Program-made: the position numbers and the translations under genes
Shown here: piece by piece, positions 1 through 12,437 of the stretch
Numbering within the stretch: position 1 is the first letter of the stretch
Layout of the letters: every line of letters begins with the position of its first letter
Notes under the pieces: model-generated
What the model was told of the DNA's origin: nothing
Databases searched by the model: none
What the model saw: the letters and a program-made list of their open reading frames with translations, nothing else
Assembly: GCF_901000735.1 (NCBI RefSeq)
Contig: NC_081544.1
Coordinates: 11,285,608 to 11,349,607 of the forward strand
Source of the DNA: Corylus avellana
Taxonomy: Eukaryota; Streptophyta; Magnoliopsida; Fagales; Betulaceae
DNA: 64,000 nt
Direction of reading: 5' to 3'

Positions 1-968
1 ACACATCAAGTGGCGGTTAAAGTGTCACTCTTTCCATATTAGGGTTTTTCAACTCCCACTTGTAATAGGTCTCAAAACCCTACGAAATCCCTAGGTTTAC
101 TACTTTGCCAAGGACTTCTAAAACCTATAAATAGACCCTTAAGCCTCTAGAATGGAGAGACTTGGTGAGGAGAAGAAGAGAGGCTCTTGAAGTTCAAGTC
201 TCGGGTTTATTCTTTTCTTTTCTTTTCTTTTCTTTTATGAAGATATTTAACATCAACTCTATGTGTAGCTAATTTATTTCGCAAGGCTAGATTGAAGCAC
301 TAGTTATGTTTAATTAATATTTCAATATTGGCGCCTTTGTGATGATCTTGTTGTGCTATTTAACTTGATTAATACCTGCTTGCATGAATTCCTCATATGT
401 GTGTGCCTGATCAACATATGCATGTGGTATGGACTAGTTAGTTAGATCAATTTGGATGACCGAGTCCTAGGTTTAACATAAGTAACAAAAGAATCCGCAC
501 TGCGATTCTTGGGTTAATCAACATGGGAAACCGGGAGTATACACCCATGCCCGAGGCCTCGTGTGTTTGTCGATTTCCATAGAACATATGCTTTTCTAAA
601 GAACAACTTAGTATATATCATGCTAAATCCTTTAGGAAAGAAAAGAGTTAGAGTATACACCCATGCCTAACTCATTGCTTAGGAAAATCTATAGCTTAAG
701 GAGTATACACCCATGCCCTTAGGTTGACAAACATTAGATATGCATAACATGATCAAAGCATTGGTATATTGTTATATTAGTTGAATATAATTAGTGGTGG
801 ATATCAAAGCCCTACCTTTTTATCATTATCAACTAAATCAATCTTTGTTTTTACTTAAGGAATTTATTTTTAAACGAAAATTCAGCAATGCTCGTGGGAA
901 TGATCCGGCACTTGCAGGTAAAACGTACAATTATTTACCTATTAATTTAGGTAGATATTTGCACAACA
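1..968 (+). mobile_element. LTR fragment (probably a solo LTR), left end outside the window
   Basis: This stretch aligns along its length with the right-hand two-thirds of the solo LTR at 39022-40372. Shared features are a TATAAATA box near 127, a TTTTC microsatellite near 209-235 and three copies of a motif reading GTATACACCCATGCC (near 537, 653 and 700). It ends at GCACAACA (968), matching the GCACATCA end of the other copy, and then passes directly into the intergenic sequence of the inhibitor cluster. The equivalent site in the second unit (about 21685) has no LTR, so this insertion is specific to this unit. The left end and target duplication cannot be seen. Confidence 0.75.
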
Positions 969-1074
969 ATAATTGTAGAGAATAAATTTTTATTTCTGAT
1001 GTATGTTCAATTGTACAATAAAATTGCATATTTATAGTTGAATAAGGCCCTCAATAATTAAAAAATCAACATAG

Positions 1075-4000
1075 TTTTTGTTTTTGTTTTTTTTTGTTTT
1101 TTTGGATGAATAGTACGACTTTTATTACTTAAGCATTATTAGAGGAGGGAGTCCCCCTTAAGATAATCTCATGAATACAATCAGGATACTCAAAATGCCA
1201 AGTTCTCTCTTTGTTCGCTCGAATAGCCATTCGTGCAACCCCATGAGCCGCATGATTCGCAGACCTACGAACTGCCAGACCCTACCAACCAGAGAAAAGC
1301 AGTAGCAAGATTTTCATGTCTTCGATCAAGTGACCAATACCACTCCAGCTAACACCTCGGGCATTAATAGTGTCCACCACGAGCTTAGAGTCCCCTTCCA
1401 TGATGATATTCCTAAGTCCCAAATCCTTTCCAAATATTAGAGCTTGTCCTTCGGCCCACGCTTCCGTTTCTAGAGGGGAGAGCCTACCCGGTTTGATCAA
1501 ACTTCAAATGGCCAGCACCTTCCCATTAGTGTTACGAACCATAGCCCCCAAACCCACCACGCCTTGCTTGGAACAAATCGCCGTGTCCCAGTTTATTTTG
1601 GCAAACCCCTTTGGTGGAGTGGTCCAGCTAGTGTGGGCCTTCATAGCCTGCTATACCAAGGCGCTTCGTTGGGTAAATTTTCCATCATGCACGAACTCGT
1701 TTTGCCGCAACCAAACGCGTTGTGCAATCCTAGCAAAGAGACCCAACTCTTCTCCATCACACCTCTTCGCCACCAGTTCCTCCACCTGCCTGAAGGTTGG
1801 GCCATCCGGTACCAGTTTTTGAAATTTAAAGGCTTGCTCTCCATATGTCCTATGCCGAGGGACAATCCTATAGGATGTGATATCCAGTTTCTGCGTGTAG
1901 TCCACATATCGGGCATAGCTCGTCTTGAAGAACATGCCTCTTTCTCAGGTTGGCCTTGGTGGGGAGAATCTCCTTACAGGCCTTCCATGAAAAATGTTTC
2001 TCCACATTCAGACTCTGCACTTTTGTAGATTGACTTCGACAAATCACATGATTTCCCTCCATTTGAGCTACCTGCCTGCCTAAGAAGCTCCATTTCCTTA
2101 GCTAGGTGATACATAGATTTCACTGTAAACAAACCATTGGCACTACCTCGCTAGATCACCCCATCAGGTCTATTAGTGCTACTCAAAGGGACCGACAAAA
2201 TAGCCCCAACTTCAACTGAATTAAAGATAGCTTTCAACAGACCTGTATTCCACCCATACGTGTCTTTATCTATAAGGGCACTTACCGTTGCATTGGCATC
2301 CAACACTCGGGGTGGGGTGTGAATAGAAAAAGTTGATGGAACAGGGATCCATTTATCACCCCAAATCCATGTAGATTCCCCATTGCCAATCCGTTGATAC
2401 AAACCCTCCTTGAGGAGGTCACACAATCCCAAAATACTACGCCATGCGAAAGAGGGTTTAGAGCCCAATTTGGCATCAAGAATTGTTCCATCTGCATAGT
2501 ACTTCACCCTCAAAATGGTGGCTACCAAGCTATCAGGCATATGCCATAATCTCCAACATTGTTTCACGAGAAGGGCCTTGTTGAAACATAGGAAATCCCG
2601 AAAACCCAACCCCCTTGGGCTTTTGACATACCTAATTTGTTCCAACTCATCCGTGGAATTTTCGATTCTCCTCACCAAAATTGCTGCATGATGGAGTTAA
2701 TTTTATTGCACAAAGTTTTGGGAACCTTGAATACGCTCATGCAATACGTCGGTATTGCTTGAACCACCACCTTAAGCATACTCTCCCTCCCCGCTTGTGA
2801 AAGGAGTTTTAACTTTCAATCTTGGAGTTTCTTCCAAATTTTATCACGTATCGCTTTGAAAACTTTTGTCCGAGATTTTCCCATCAATGCTGGGAGGCCC
2901 AAATATGTCTCATATCTCTATGAGCTGGGAGGCCAGAGGCTTCAAGGATGTGGTGTCGATGTGCTAACATGGTGTTTCGACTAAAGTAGATGGCCGTCTT
3001 TGACGCATTCAACTTTTGCCCCCAAGCTGCTTCATAGTTTCTGAGAATGGTAGACAATTTTTCCCAATGTTCCAAATCAGCTCCACAGAAAAGCAAACAA
3101 TCATCAGCAAAAAATAAATGGTTGATGCGGGGTCCCCTCTTTGAAATGGGGACCCGGTCAACACTCCTTCCCTATCCGCCTTGTCAAGTAAGGAACTCAA
3201 CGCCTGAGCACAAAGCAGAAACAAGTACGGTGAAAGAGGGTCGCCTTGTCGAATACCTTGGGTTGGGGCAATTTTCCTTGTAGGGGCACAGTTAACCAAC
3301 ACTTTAAAGTTCATTGTGGTTACACATTCCATAATCAATTTAACCCAATTGGGTGCAAACCCCATCTTTCCCATTATCCCCTCCAAAAAAAACCTCTCTC
3401 CACCTGATCATAGGCCTTGTTCATATCAATTTTAACCGCCATATATCCATTTTTTCTCCGCATTCTAGATTGCATCGTATGGAGGGTCTCATAAGCAACC
3501 AAAATGTTATTAGTAATTAACCTTCCCTTAATGAATGCACTTTAGTTTTGAGAGATAATATGTGGTAAAATCAATTTAAGCTGGTTCGCAAGCACCTTTG
3601 AGATAATCTTGTAGAAAACATTGCACATACTTATGGGGCAAAAATTCATAACACATGAGGGATTTTTGTTCTTGGGAATGAGTGCTATAAATATGGAATT
3701 CAATTCTCTATCAACGACAACATTATTGAGAGAAAAAAGAATAGCTTTGCAAACCTTGGTTCCAACGACGTCCCAATGTTTTTGGAAAAAGCCAGCATTG
3801 TACCCATCAGGCCCGGGAGCTTTTAGAGGAGCCATTTGGAATAAGGCTTCCTTAATCTCGCTTTCTAAGAAAGGCCTCCCTAGAGTCTCCCTCATGTTTG
3901 CCGTCACCCTCCCCTCTAAGGCCTCCAAACACACATCAAACTCCCCCCTCCACTGGTCGTGAAAAGGCTATTAAAATAAGCCGCGAATGCATCGCCCATC

Positions 4001-4672
4001 TTCTTTTGGGTCGCCCATCTTTCTCCCCTTTCATCGACAATATAAGCGATTTTATTCACTTTTCTTCTATAATTCGCACAGGCATGAAAATACTTCTAAT
4101 TTTTATCTCCAAATGACAACCAATTTACTTTAGCTTGTTGGCGTCACTTTAAATCATCTTGTTCCAATAACATTTTCAAAGTATTCCTTGTTGTGTCATT
4201 CTATCCCAATTTTGGTGCACCATCCTGCCATTGCTCCATCGCTAATTTATTGTAGTGGTCCCTTAGAGTTTAACCCTGCAATCCCATCTCGGCAGTTCGC
4301 CATTTGAGCAAAGCTTTGGTGCAGCACATCATTTTGTTTTACAGGGCAATGCCTTCCATGTCATCTGGATAATAGTTCGGCAGTTGCAGTCAAGCTCCCA
4401 ACCAGCCTCATATTTGAAGTTCCGTCGATGCTTATGCCTCCCCCCAAAATTGCTTAACGTCAAAAGGAGTGGCAAATGATTTGACCATACAGTAGCCCCA
4501 ATCACTATTTCTGCATCATGAAACCTGTTTCACCATCCTCGGTTGGCAACCGCTCGATCAAGTCTTCCCTCCGTAAAATCTGCGCCCTCCCTACAGTTAC
4601 TCAATATGTACTTCGGGCTCCTATAGCCCAAATCTGAGAGTTCACTGCCCTCCAAAGCCCGTTGGAAAGCTT
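1075..4672 (-). mobile_element. L1-type LINE, ORF2 remnant, 5'-truncated (unit A)
   Basis: Read on the minus strand, broken frames give the parts of a plant LINE ORF2 in order: an endonuclease remnant (about 4380-4672), reverse transcriptase (about 2700-3940, with a FADD active site at 3100-3111), a zinc-binding RT-associated region (about 1870-2060) and RNase H (about 1190-1600). A T-rich run at 1075-1103 on the plus strand is the poly(A) tail of the inverted element. Stops and frameshifts separate every part, so it is dead. The 5' end is cut at about 4672, about 340 bp short of the copy in unit B. Confidence 0.85.
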
Positions 4673-5338
4673 CTATTGTGCTTGTGATTTATTGTGCTTG
4701 TAATTACTTTTCATGTTTCTACCGCAACTATAGAACAAATATTTTTCAGCCTTGAACATTGTCAAAACTTCATAATAAAATTGAAGATTAGTTTTGACTA
4801 ATTCTTTGATATTGTCCATCGAAAGAGAAATTACTGCAAAATTTAGTATAAATTTAGCCACATGATTTGTAGGATCTAAGAGAACGGCGAGTACTATTTT
4901 CATAGGTATTTAAACTGAATATTGAAATATATTATGAATTAATTATTTGTATCTTTTCCTTTGCTTCTTTTTTTTTAAACAATGAATTGATACTAATTTT
5001 ATTTTGTATTAATTTAACCTTCAATTTTAATATATTTCTCATTCATACTTTCACCCTCTTATCCTTAAATATTTTTCATTTATGATTTCCCTCTATCCAT
5101 AAGACTTTCTGGCTCCGTCCTTGCTTGGTGAAAGGCATGGCCTCCATGTCTCCTTGTGGCTGTGCATTTATATGTATTTGTATATATCTAATTTATCCAA
5201 CATCCATATTAAATATACTTTGGCAAATAACATTAGAAAAATCGTATCCCTTTTTCTTCTTCTTTCAAATTGCTGATCAAAAGCAAAATAATAATACTTA
5301 GTATTTATTTGTTTCAAACTTCATTACAAAATGTAGTC
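4673..5338. other. Intergenic DNA 3' of inhibitor gene alpha-1
   Basis: No gene is seen here. The sequence is AT-rich and repeats after every inhibitor copy (near 8100-8750, 12170-12388, 25790-26450, 29230-29885, 33330-33536 and 43250-43922). A plus-strand TTTATT at 5304-5309 is an AATAAA poly(A) signal on the minus strand, about 30 nt past the alpha-1 stop codon. Confidence 0.6.
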
Positions 5339-7626
5339 TCAGCCAACTGTAGGTACTGAAATGATATTGTGATTGCGATCAAGGACAAGGTATACACGAT
5401 TGCAACAAAAATCTGTAAGTCCTACCCAGCCTGGAGGTAGGGCTACTGCTTTTACCATTGGGTTATCCTTTTGTATCACCGCCTTGGCTTGTTGCTCATT
5501 CTTTCCAACCAATTCAGGCCATCGAAATTTGTGACCTACAAAAATTGAATTAGGATCAGCATAGAACTAGGATGAAAATTATTCTTTCCTAAAACATCAC
5601 GCTTCAATACAATTCCCTACAAAATGATAATTAATTTCTATCTTGCCTAGAAGAAGTTCTCTGAGCATTAACATTTATTTAAGGAAAAGGGAACAAGAAG
5701 AAGAAGAAGAAGAAGAAATTCAAATGCGTACACAATGATCATAGAGAAATGCTCTTTAGTAGACTGTTATACAACTACCAAATAACTGGAATGATGTGGT
5801 AGTGAAAATCAGTCATTGATTTTTACATTTTTTTAAGTTAAGATTTTTACTACAACGTTATCAAGTTATATTTCAGTCAAATAACAATCTACTAAATAGC
5901 ATTATTCATAATAAGCATAACAATAACTACAACAATTAAATTATACTTAAGCTCCTGGAAACGAGGAATATAACCTAGCATTTCATTATTTAGATTCTCA
6001 TAAAAAGGGAAAATAAATGTGGAAATAATTAAGGAGACCTGCTATTTTTCCAACTCTTATCCATCTTGGGTCCAACTTATTTTTAAATCTGCCATTAGAT
6101 CTGTAGGACTTACATGTGGGTCCCACAAATTTTATAGTATATTTGAAAAAAATGTGAATGGACATGGATGAGAGATTGACATGGGAAGATAAAAAATAGT
6201 ATTTATGACAATTAAATTGGTATTTGGAAGTTGAGAAATCTCCATAGGAGCGTGATTTGATCTTTTTCATTGTAATTCATTTTTCTTTTTCAAATGTCAA
6301 CACATTTTTATTTATTTTTTTCTAAGTTGTGATTCATAGTAATTAACATTTTGAATTGCCGTAGTTTTCAGATAAATTGAAAGAGCCCAAATAGAACTCA
6401 CCTGCCCGTGTTTGTGACTAAGGCCCAAATTGTTTTTGGATGTGTAAAACTCGTATCGACTCTCTCACATGAGCTGCCCAAATTGGTAGCGATTTTGATA
6501 ACTAATTTATTGCACATCCATATCTTTTCATTTCATTTCCTCTTTCTTTGTAAGATTTAAACCCAAAGAGCTATTCCAACTCCATCTCACCTTTTTAATA
6601 CTTGAGATAATGACACTTAAAAGTACACTCAAATTAAAGTAAACACATGAGGAAATGTCTTTTCACTTAAATTAGCTTCTTAAAACACTCATTCTTAAAA
6701 CATGACATAAATGATATCATATTGTTTAATTTTTTTGAATAACGTGCTAACATATTTATCAGGTGAAATCATTTACACCAGTAGATACGACATTAAATTC
6801 CGGCCAAAAAATAACTGTTGGAAGTTCCTTGTCCACACGGATGGGGTTTATAAGTTAAATATAGCTGGCAAATAAATGAGGGATGACACATAGAGGGAGA
6901 GAGAGAGTGAGAGAGGGAGAGTACCTTGGGCACAACATAATCGATCTGTGCAAGAACCACTGGCACAAGGTGGGTAACGAGGCCATGTAGGTACATAACG
7001 GTTTGTCTGAATTTCTTCAGATGTAGAGGAACCTACCATGATATATAAATATGCGTTATTGACCATTTAAAATGATGACTTTAAAAGGCAACAAGTATTG
7101 ACATTATTCCTTATAAATAAAAGGAATCATATTAAATTGATTCCTTCACTTAACGACAAATAAAGGATTCTTCTAAAAGCATAACTATCTTGCCATATAG
7201 TTTGCATGTTTTCTTATGAGTTTTCTTATACTTAAATAGCTAGGCTCCTTTGCTTTCAATTTAATTGACACTCAATTATCAATGGGTTCCTTAGCTTTCT
7301 CTAACGTTTAGATGATTACTTTGAATATTATTATATGAGTAACGTTAGGTAGCACAAAAACCACTTACAAATGTCTCACAAATGTTTGATTAGTAAGATA
7401 GACTCAATGTATTAAAGATGTTAAATTTTAAAAACAAATATAAACATTTCAAGCAAATATTTTATGATATAAATGGGAAAACTAACTTTAATATAACTTA
7501 ACATTGTAACCATGTCCAATAACACATTATTTATAAGTTTCAATATATGTAAAGTAGATTTAAGAAATTACCACAAGTGACAAAGAGAGCAAGTAGAAAG
7601 AGGGCCAAAATGGACAAGATCTTCAT
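5339..7626 (-). CDS. Potato type I serine protease inhibitor, secreted, three exons (alpha-1)
   Basis: Minus-strand exons are 7572-7626, 6925-7032 and 5339-5535. Both introns have GT..AG ends and are phase 1; they are 539 and 1389 bp. The 119-residue product starts MKILSILALFLLALFVTC, a hydrophobic signal peptide, so it should be secreted or vacuolar. Residues 20-54 form a linker with four cysteines (41, 46, 51, 52). Residues 56-119 are the inhibitor domain: WPELVG at 60-65 is the family hallmark and the chain ends VPTVG. Aligned to the family, the binding loop is G90-WVGL-T95-D96, putting P1 at Thr95; the usual Thr at P2 is Leu94 and the usual Arg at P3' is Cys98. Family members block serine proteases of insects or pathogens; this odd loop makes the target uncertain. 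A TATA box, start codon, splice sites and poly(A) signal are all present. Confidence 0.88.
6893..6922 (-). repeat. CT/GA microsatellite next to the intron 2 donor of alpha-1
   Basis: A GA-rich run (CT-rich on the gene strand) begins within a few bases of the intron 2 donor GTAC (6921-6924). Its length differs between copies: about 30 bp here, about 48 bp in alpha-2 (28007-28054), about 52 bp in beta-1 (10409-10460), about 64 bp in beta-2 (31561-31624) and about 32 bp in beta-3 (41489-41520). Confidence 0.8.
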
Positions 7627-7692
7627 GACTGAGTGTACTTTTTGAGTGTTTAAAAGAAAATTGATGCGAAAGAACAGGACTTGTGTAAACGA

Positions 7693-7700
7693 TATTTATA
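7693..7700 (-). promoter_or_regulatory. TATA box of inhibitor gene alpha-1
   Basis: The minus strand reads TATAAATA here, 67 nt upstream of the ATG at 7626. This is a normal spacing for a plant promoter with a short leader. The same box is kept upstream of alpha-2, while the beta copies have lost this whole region. Confidence 0.7.
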
Positions 7701-8758
7701 GGAGGATTTTGACAACTTGTTTATTGATTTTGCTATGTTTGAATTGCTATTTTTGAGAGAAAAAACTAGAAGGGGTTTTGAGTTGTTGTGAAACTTCGAC
7801 AAATAGGTAAATATGTTGAAACAATACTAATTATTTGAGTGCAAAATAGTGAAAGTATGTTAGATAAAACCGATGTTTCTATGTTGTAGAAAAAGACAAA
7901 AGAAAGATAATTTTAGAAAAGAAATTTGTATTACTGATGTCTGTTCGATTGTACAATAAAATGACCTGTTTACCGTTGAATAAGGCCATAAAGAAAGGAA
8001 ATACAATAATTACAAAATTAGATAAAATCAGCATATTTACAATAATAAATACCATAACAAATAGTGCCATAATATGTGGAGAATATGAACTTTTTTTTTT
8101 AATTTATCGTACTGGTAATTACTTTTCCTGTTTCTACCTCAACTATAGAACAAATATTTTCAGCCTTGAATATTGTCAAAACTAAGCGTCACAATAAAAT
8201 TGAAGATGAGTTTTTTTACTGATTCTTTGATGTTGTACATCAAAGGAGAAATTACTGCAAAATTTAGTATAAATTTAGCCACATGAGTTTTAGAATATAT
8301 GAAAACGACGGGTCCTATTTTGATAGGTATTTAAAGTGAATATTGAAATATATTATGAAGTAATTACTTGTATCTTTTGCGTACTTTATTTATGTTTTTT
8401 TTTTTTTTTTTAAATGTGATAATAATTTTTTATGTATTAATTTAACCTTCAATTTTAATAGATTTCTAATTCATACTTTGGTCCTCATATCCTATAGTAT
8501 TTTTGATTTATGCTTTGCCTCTACCCATAAGACTTTTTGGCTCCATCCCTGCTTGATGAAAGGCATGACCTCCTTGTGGCTCTGTGTGTATATGTATATG
8601 CATATATCTAATTTATCCAACATACAGATAAAATTTACTTTTGTAAATAGAATTAGAAAATCATATACCTTTGTTCTTCTCCTTTCAAATTACTGATTAC
8701 AAGCAAAAGAATAATGCGTAGTATTTATTTGTTTCAAACTTCATTACAAAATGTAGTC

Positions 8759-10571
8759 TCAGCCAACTATAGGTACCAAAATGCTACTGTCATTGCAACA
8801 GAAATCTGCAAACCCAACTCTGCCTGGAGGTAGGACCACTATTGTTACCATAGGTTTATCCTTTTGTATCACCGCCTTGGCTTGCTGCTGATTCTTTCCA
8901 ACCAATTCAGGCCATCGAAATTTGTGACCTACAAAAATTGAATTAGCATATGTATAGAACTAGCATGAAAATGATTCTTTCCCAAAACATAACGCTTGAA
9001 TACAATTCTCTGTAAAATGATCATTAATTTCTATCTTGCCTAGAAGAAGTTCTCTAAGCATTGACTTTTATTTAAGAAAAAGGGAACAAGAAGAAGAATA
9101 AGAAATTCAAAAGCATACACAATGATCATAGCGTAACGCTCTTTAGTCGACCGCTATACAACTGCCAAAAAACTGGAATGATGTGGTAGTGAAAATCAAT
9201 CTTTCATTATAATATTTTCTTAAGTGAAGATTTTCACTACCACGTCATCAAGTTATACGTCAGTCGTATAACAATCTACTAAATAACATTACTCGTAATA
9301 AGCATAACAGTAACTACAACAATTAAATTAGACTTAAGCTAGAGGAAACGAGGAATAAAACCTAGCATTTTTTATTTAGATTCTCATCAGAAGGTAAAAT
9401 AAATGAGGAAATAATTAAGGAGACCTGCTATTTCTCAAACTCTTGTCCATCTCCGGTCCTACTTATTTTTAAATCTTCCATTAGATCTGTAGGACCTACA
9501 TGTGGGTCCTACAAATTGAATTGTATTTTCGAAAAAAATGTGAATGGAGTTGGATGAGAGATTGACAAGGGAAGATAAAAAATAGTATTTATGACAATTA
9601 AATTGGTATTTGGAAGTTAAGAAATCTAAATAGGAGCATGATTAGATCTTTTCCTTAATATTGCATTTTTTTTTTTCAAATGTCAACACTTTTTTTTTTT
9701 TTTCAAAATTGGGATTCACAATAATTAACTTTTCGAATTCCTGCAATTTTAGCAGCTAAATTGAAAGCGCCCAAATAGAACTCACTTGCCCGTGTTGGTG
9801 ACTAAGGCCCAAAATGTTTTTGGACAAGTAAATCTCATATCTACTCTCTCATATTAACTATTCAAATTGGTAGCAATTTCGATAACTAATTTGTTGACCA
9901 TCCATATCTTTTCTTTCCATTTTCTCTTTCTTTGGAAGATGTAAAACTGAAGATCTATTCCAACTCTATCTCACCTTTTTAGTGCTTGAAGTAATGCCAC
10001 TTAAAAGTACACTCAAATTTAAATAAACAAAAGAGGAAATGTTTTTTCACTTAAATTAGCTTGAAACATATTCTTAAAACACTCATTTGTCTTAAAAAGT
10101 TGATTTTTTATGACCATATTAAGTGAAAAGCTAGAACAAAACCGTGTATGGTCAACCACGTATCGGAATAGGATTCTCCCAATTTTAAGTTTAAGGTCAT
10201 GATTTAGTGTTGTAGCATCTAACGACATAGATGATATCATATCATTTAAATTTTTTGAATAACGTGAGAACTTATTTATCTAGTGATATCATTTACACCA
10301 CTAGATACAACATTAAATTTCAGCCAAAAAATAACTCTTCAAAGTTCCTTGTCTGCATGGATTGGGTTTATAAGTTAAATAAAGCTGGAAAATATATGAG
10401 GGAGACACAGAGAAGGAGGGTGGGAGAGAGCGATAGAGAGAGAGAGAGGGAGAGAGAGAGTACCTTGAGCACAACATAATTGATATGTGGAAGAACCACT
10501 GGCATAAGGTGGGTAACGAGGCCATGTAGCAGCATTTGGATTTGTCCCGGTTTCTTCGGAAGTAGAGGAAC
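8759..10571 (-). pseudogene. Potato type I inhibitor pseudogene beta-1 (no exon 1; in-frame deletion in exon 3)
   Basis: Exon 2 (10464-10571, 108 nt) and exon 3 (8759-8928, 170 nt) match alpha-1 and stay open with proper splice sites. Exon 1, its promoter and part of intron 1 are gone: the sequence that should hold them is fused at about 12000 to sequence from upstream of the gene. Exon 3 is 27 nt shorter than in beta-2; the junction lies at a GCAAT repeat, and nine codons of the second half of the inhibitor domain are missing. Exon 2 has lost two of the four linker cysteines (PPYASGSS instead of PPCASGSC). A LINE 3' end (10901-11848) lies in the former intron 1. An ATG seven nt before exon 2 is in frame, but nothing shows it is used. 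Confidence 0.85.
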
Positions 10572-10900
10572 CTACCATGATATATAAATATATGTTATTC
10601 AGCATTTAAAAGGATGACTTTAAAAGACAACTAATATTGACAATATCCCTTATAAATAAAGGGAATCACAGAAAATTGCTTCCCTAACTTAACGAAAAGT
10701 AAAGGATTCTTCTAAAAACCATAACTATCTTGCCATATAGTTTGCATGTTCTCTTATGTGTTCTCTTATATTTAAATAGTTTGGCACCTTTGCTTTTCAA
10801 TTTAATTGACACTCGATTACCAATGCGTCCCTTAGCTTTCTTTAACATTTAGGTGATTACTTTGAATATTATTATATGAGCAATGTTAGGTATCACATAA

Positions 10901-11848
10901 TCCAATTTATATAGAAGAAAGGTGATAAAGGAGAGCTCGTGCCCTATTTGTGGTCTGGAGGTGGACACATTAGCCCATGCTTTATAGGACTGTATAGTGG
11001 CAAGGGATGTATGGGGTGGGAGCATACGAAAATTTCAAAAAGCAAAGAGGAGGGGACTGGAATTCAAACAAATTTTTGTGGACAAGCACTCTCAATGTGA
11101 TAGCAAGGAGATGGACTTTTCTCTGTTATAGCCAGATGTATTTGGCTTCATAAGAATTCGGTGGTTCACAAAAACTTCTTTTCCATCCCAACCAACTGGT
11201 ACATGAAACTGTTATAGCTTTGGATGAATTTTGGAAAGCAAATGACGCAGGCCATGAATTACATGGAACGCAGTTGGAGGTAACCACTGTACCATGGAAG
11301 CAACCCCCAACGAATATGGTCAAAATAAACTAGGATGCCGCTGTGGCAAAGACACTCAAAAGAATCGGGCTGGGGGTAATCGTGAGGGACAGCTGGGGTC
11401 GGGTGATTATGGCTCGAAGCATTATGAAGTTAATGAATGTAGATCTAACAACAATAGAATCTATGGCAGCTTAACAAGGACTCCTTCTCGGGCTGGAATT
11501 AGGGACAACCGGATTAATATTTGAGGGGGATGTTAAACAGGTCGTACAGGAGGTGAATTCTCATGAGCCATGCAATAGTTATTTCGGTCACCTAGTGGAT
11601 GGCATCCTAACAATGATACATGATTTCGGTAATGCGAGCTTCAACTATATACCTCGGGATGGTAATTACGCAGCGCACGGGCTGGCTAAGGAATCCATTA
11701 CTCATGTCATGGACACAACGTGGAGGAACGAAATTCCACTATGTATCTATGGTATTGTAAAGAGAGAGGAAGTCATTTCTTCTCCTTGATTGTATCGTTC
11801 TTATCGTCAATTTTTGGAGTAAGATATCCATTGCTCCAAAAAAAAAAA
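10901..11848 (+). mobile_element. LINE 3' fragment (RNase H end) in former intron 1 of beta-1
   Basis: Plus-strand frames give a zinc-binding CPICGLE region followed by RNase H (KINWDAAVA in the best copy) and a short poly(A) run ending at 11848. It is a 5'-truncated insertion. Target duplications flank it: GGTATCACATAA (10889-10900) and GGTACCATATAA (11849-11860). The same insertion sits at 32065-33010 and 41962-42923. Alpha-1 (7348-7359) and alpha-2 keep the empty site. Frames are broken by stops. Confidence 0.88.
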
Positions 11849-12437
11849 GGTACCATATAAACCACTCACAAATGTCTAACAAATATTTGATTAACTAGAA
11901 AAATTCAATGTATTAAAGATGTTAAATTGTTGAAACAAATATAAACTTTTCAAGCAAATATTTTATGATATAAATGGGAAAACAAACTTTAATATAACTT
12001 TAAGAAAGATAATTGTAGAGAATAAATTTTTATTTCTGTTGTATGTTCAATTGTAAAATAAAATTGCATATTTATAGTTGAATAAGACCCTAAAAGAAAG
12101 GAAATGCAATAATTCAAAAATCAGCATATTTACAATAGTGAATACCAAAGCAAAAATTGCCATAATATGTTGAGAATATGAACTTGTTTTTAATTTATTG
12201 TACTTTTAATTACTTTTCATGTTTCTACCGCAACTATAGAACAAATATTTTCAGCTTTGAACATTGTCAAAACTAAGCTTCATAATAAAATTGAAGATTA
12301 GTTTTTGACTGATTCTTTGATGTTGTCCATCAAAAGAGAAATTACTGCAAAATTTAGTATAAATTTAGCTACATGATTTTCAGGATCTGTATGTCCTATT
12401 TTATCGGCATGCCATACGTTTGGGCACTTATCCTACT

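Noticed and set aside
6360..6470. A conserved stretch in intron 2 (around CTGCCCGTGTTTGTGACTAAG) as a fourth inhibitor exon
   Set aside because: It is conserved in all copies, but so is the rest of the intron. It has no open frame with matching phase and is not needed: exon 2 and exon 3 join in phase.
10231..10479. Open frames rich in Arg-Glu or Ser-Leu near 6793-7066, 10231-10605 and 31459-31769
   Set aside because: They arise from the GA/CT microsatellite next to the splice donor. Only the exon 2 part is real coding sequence, on the minus strand.
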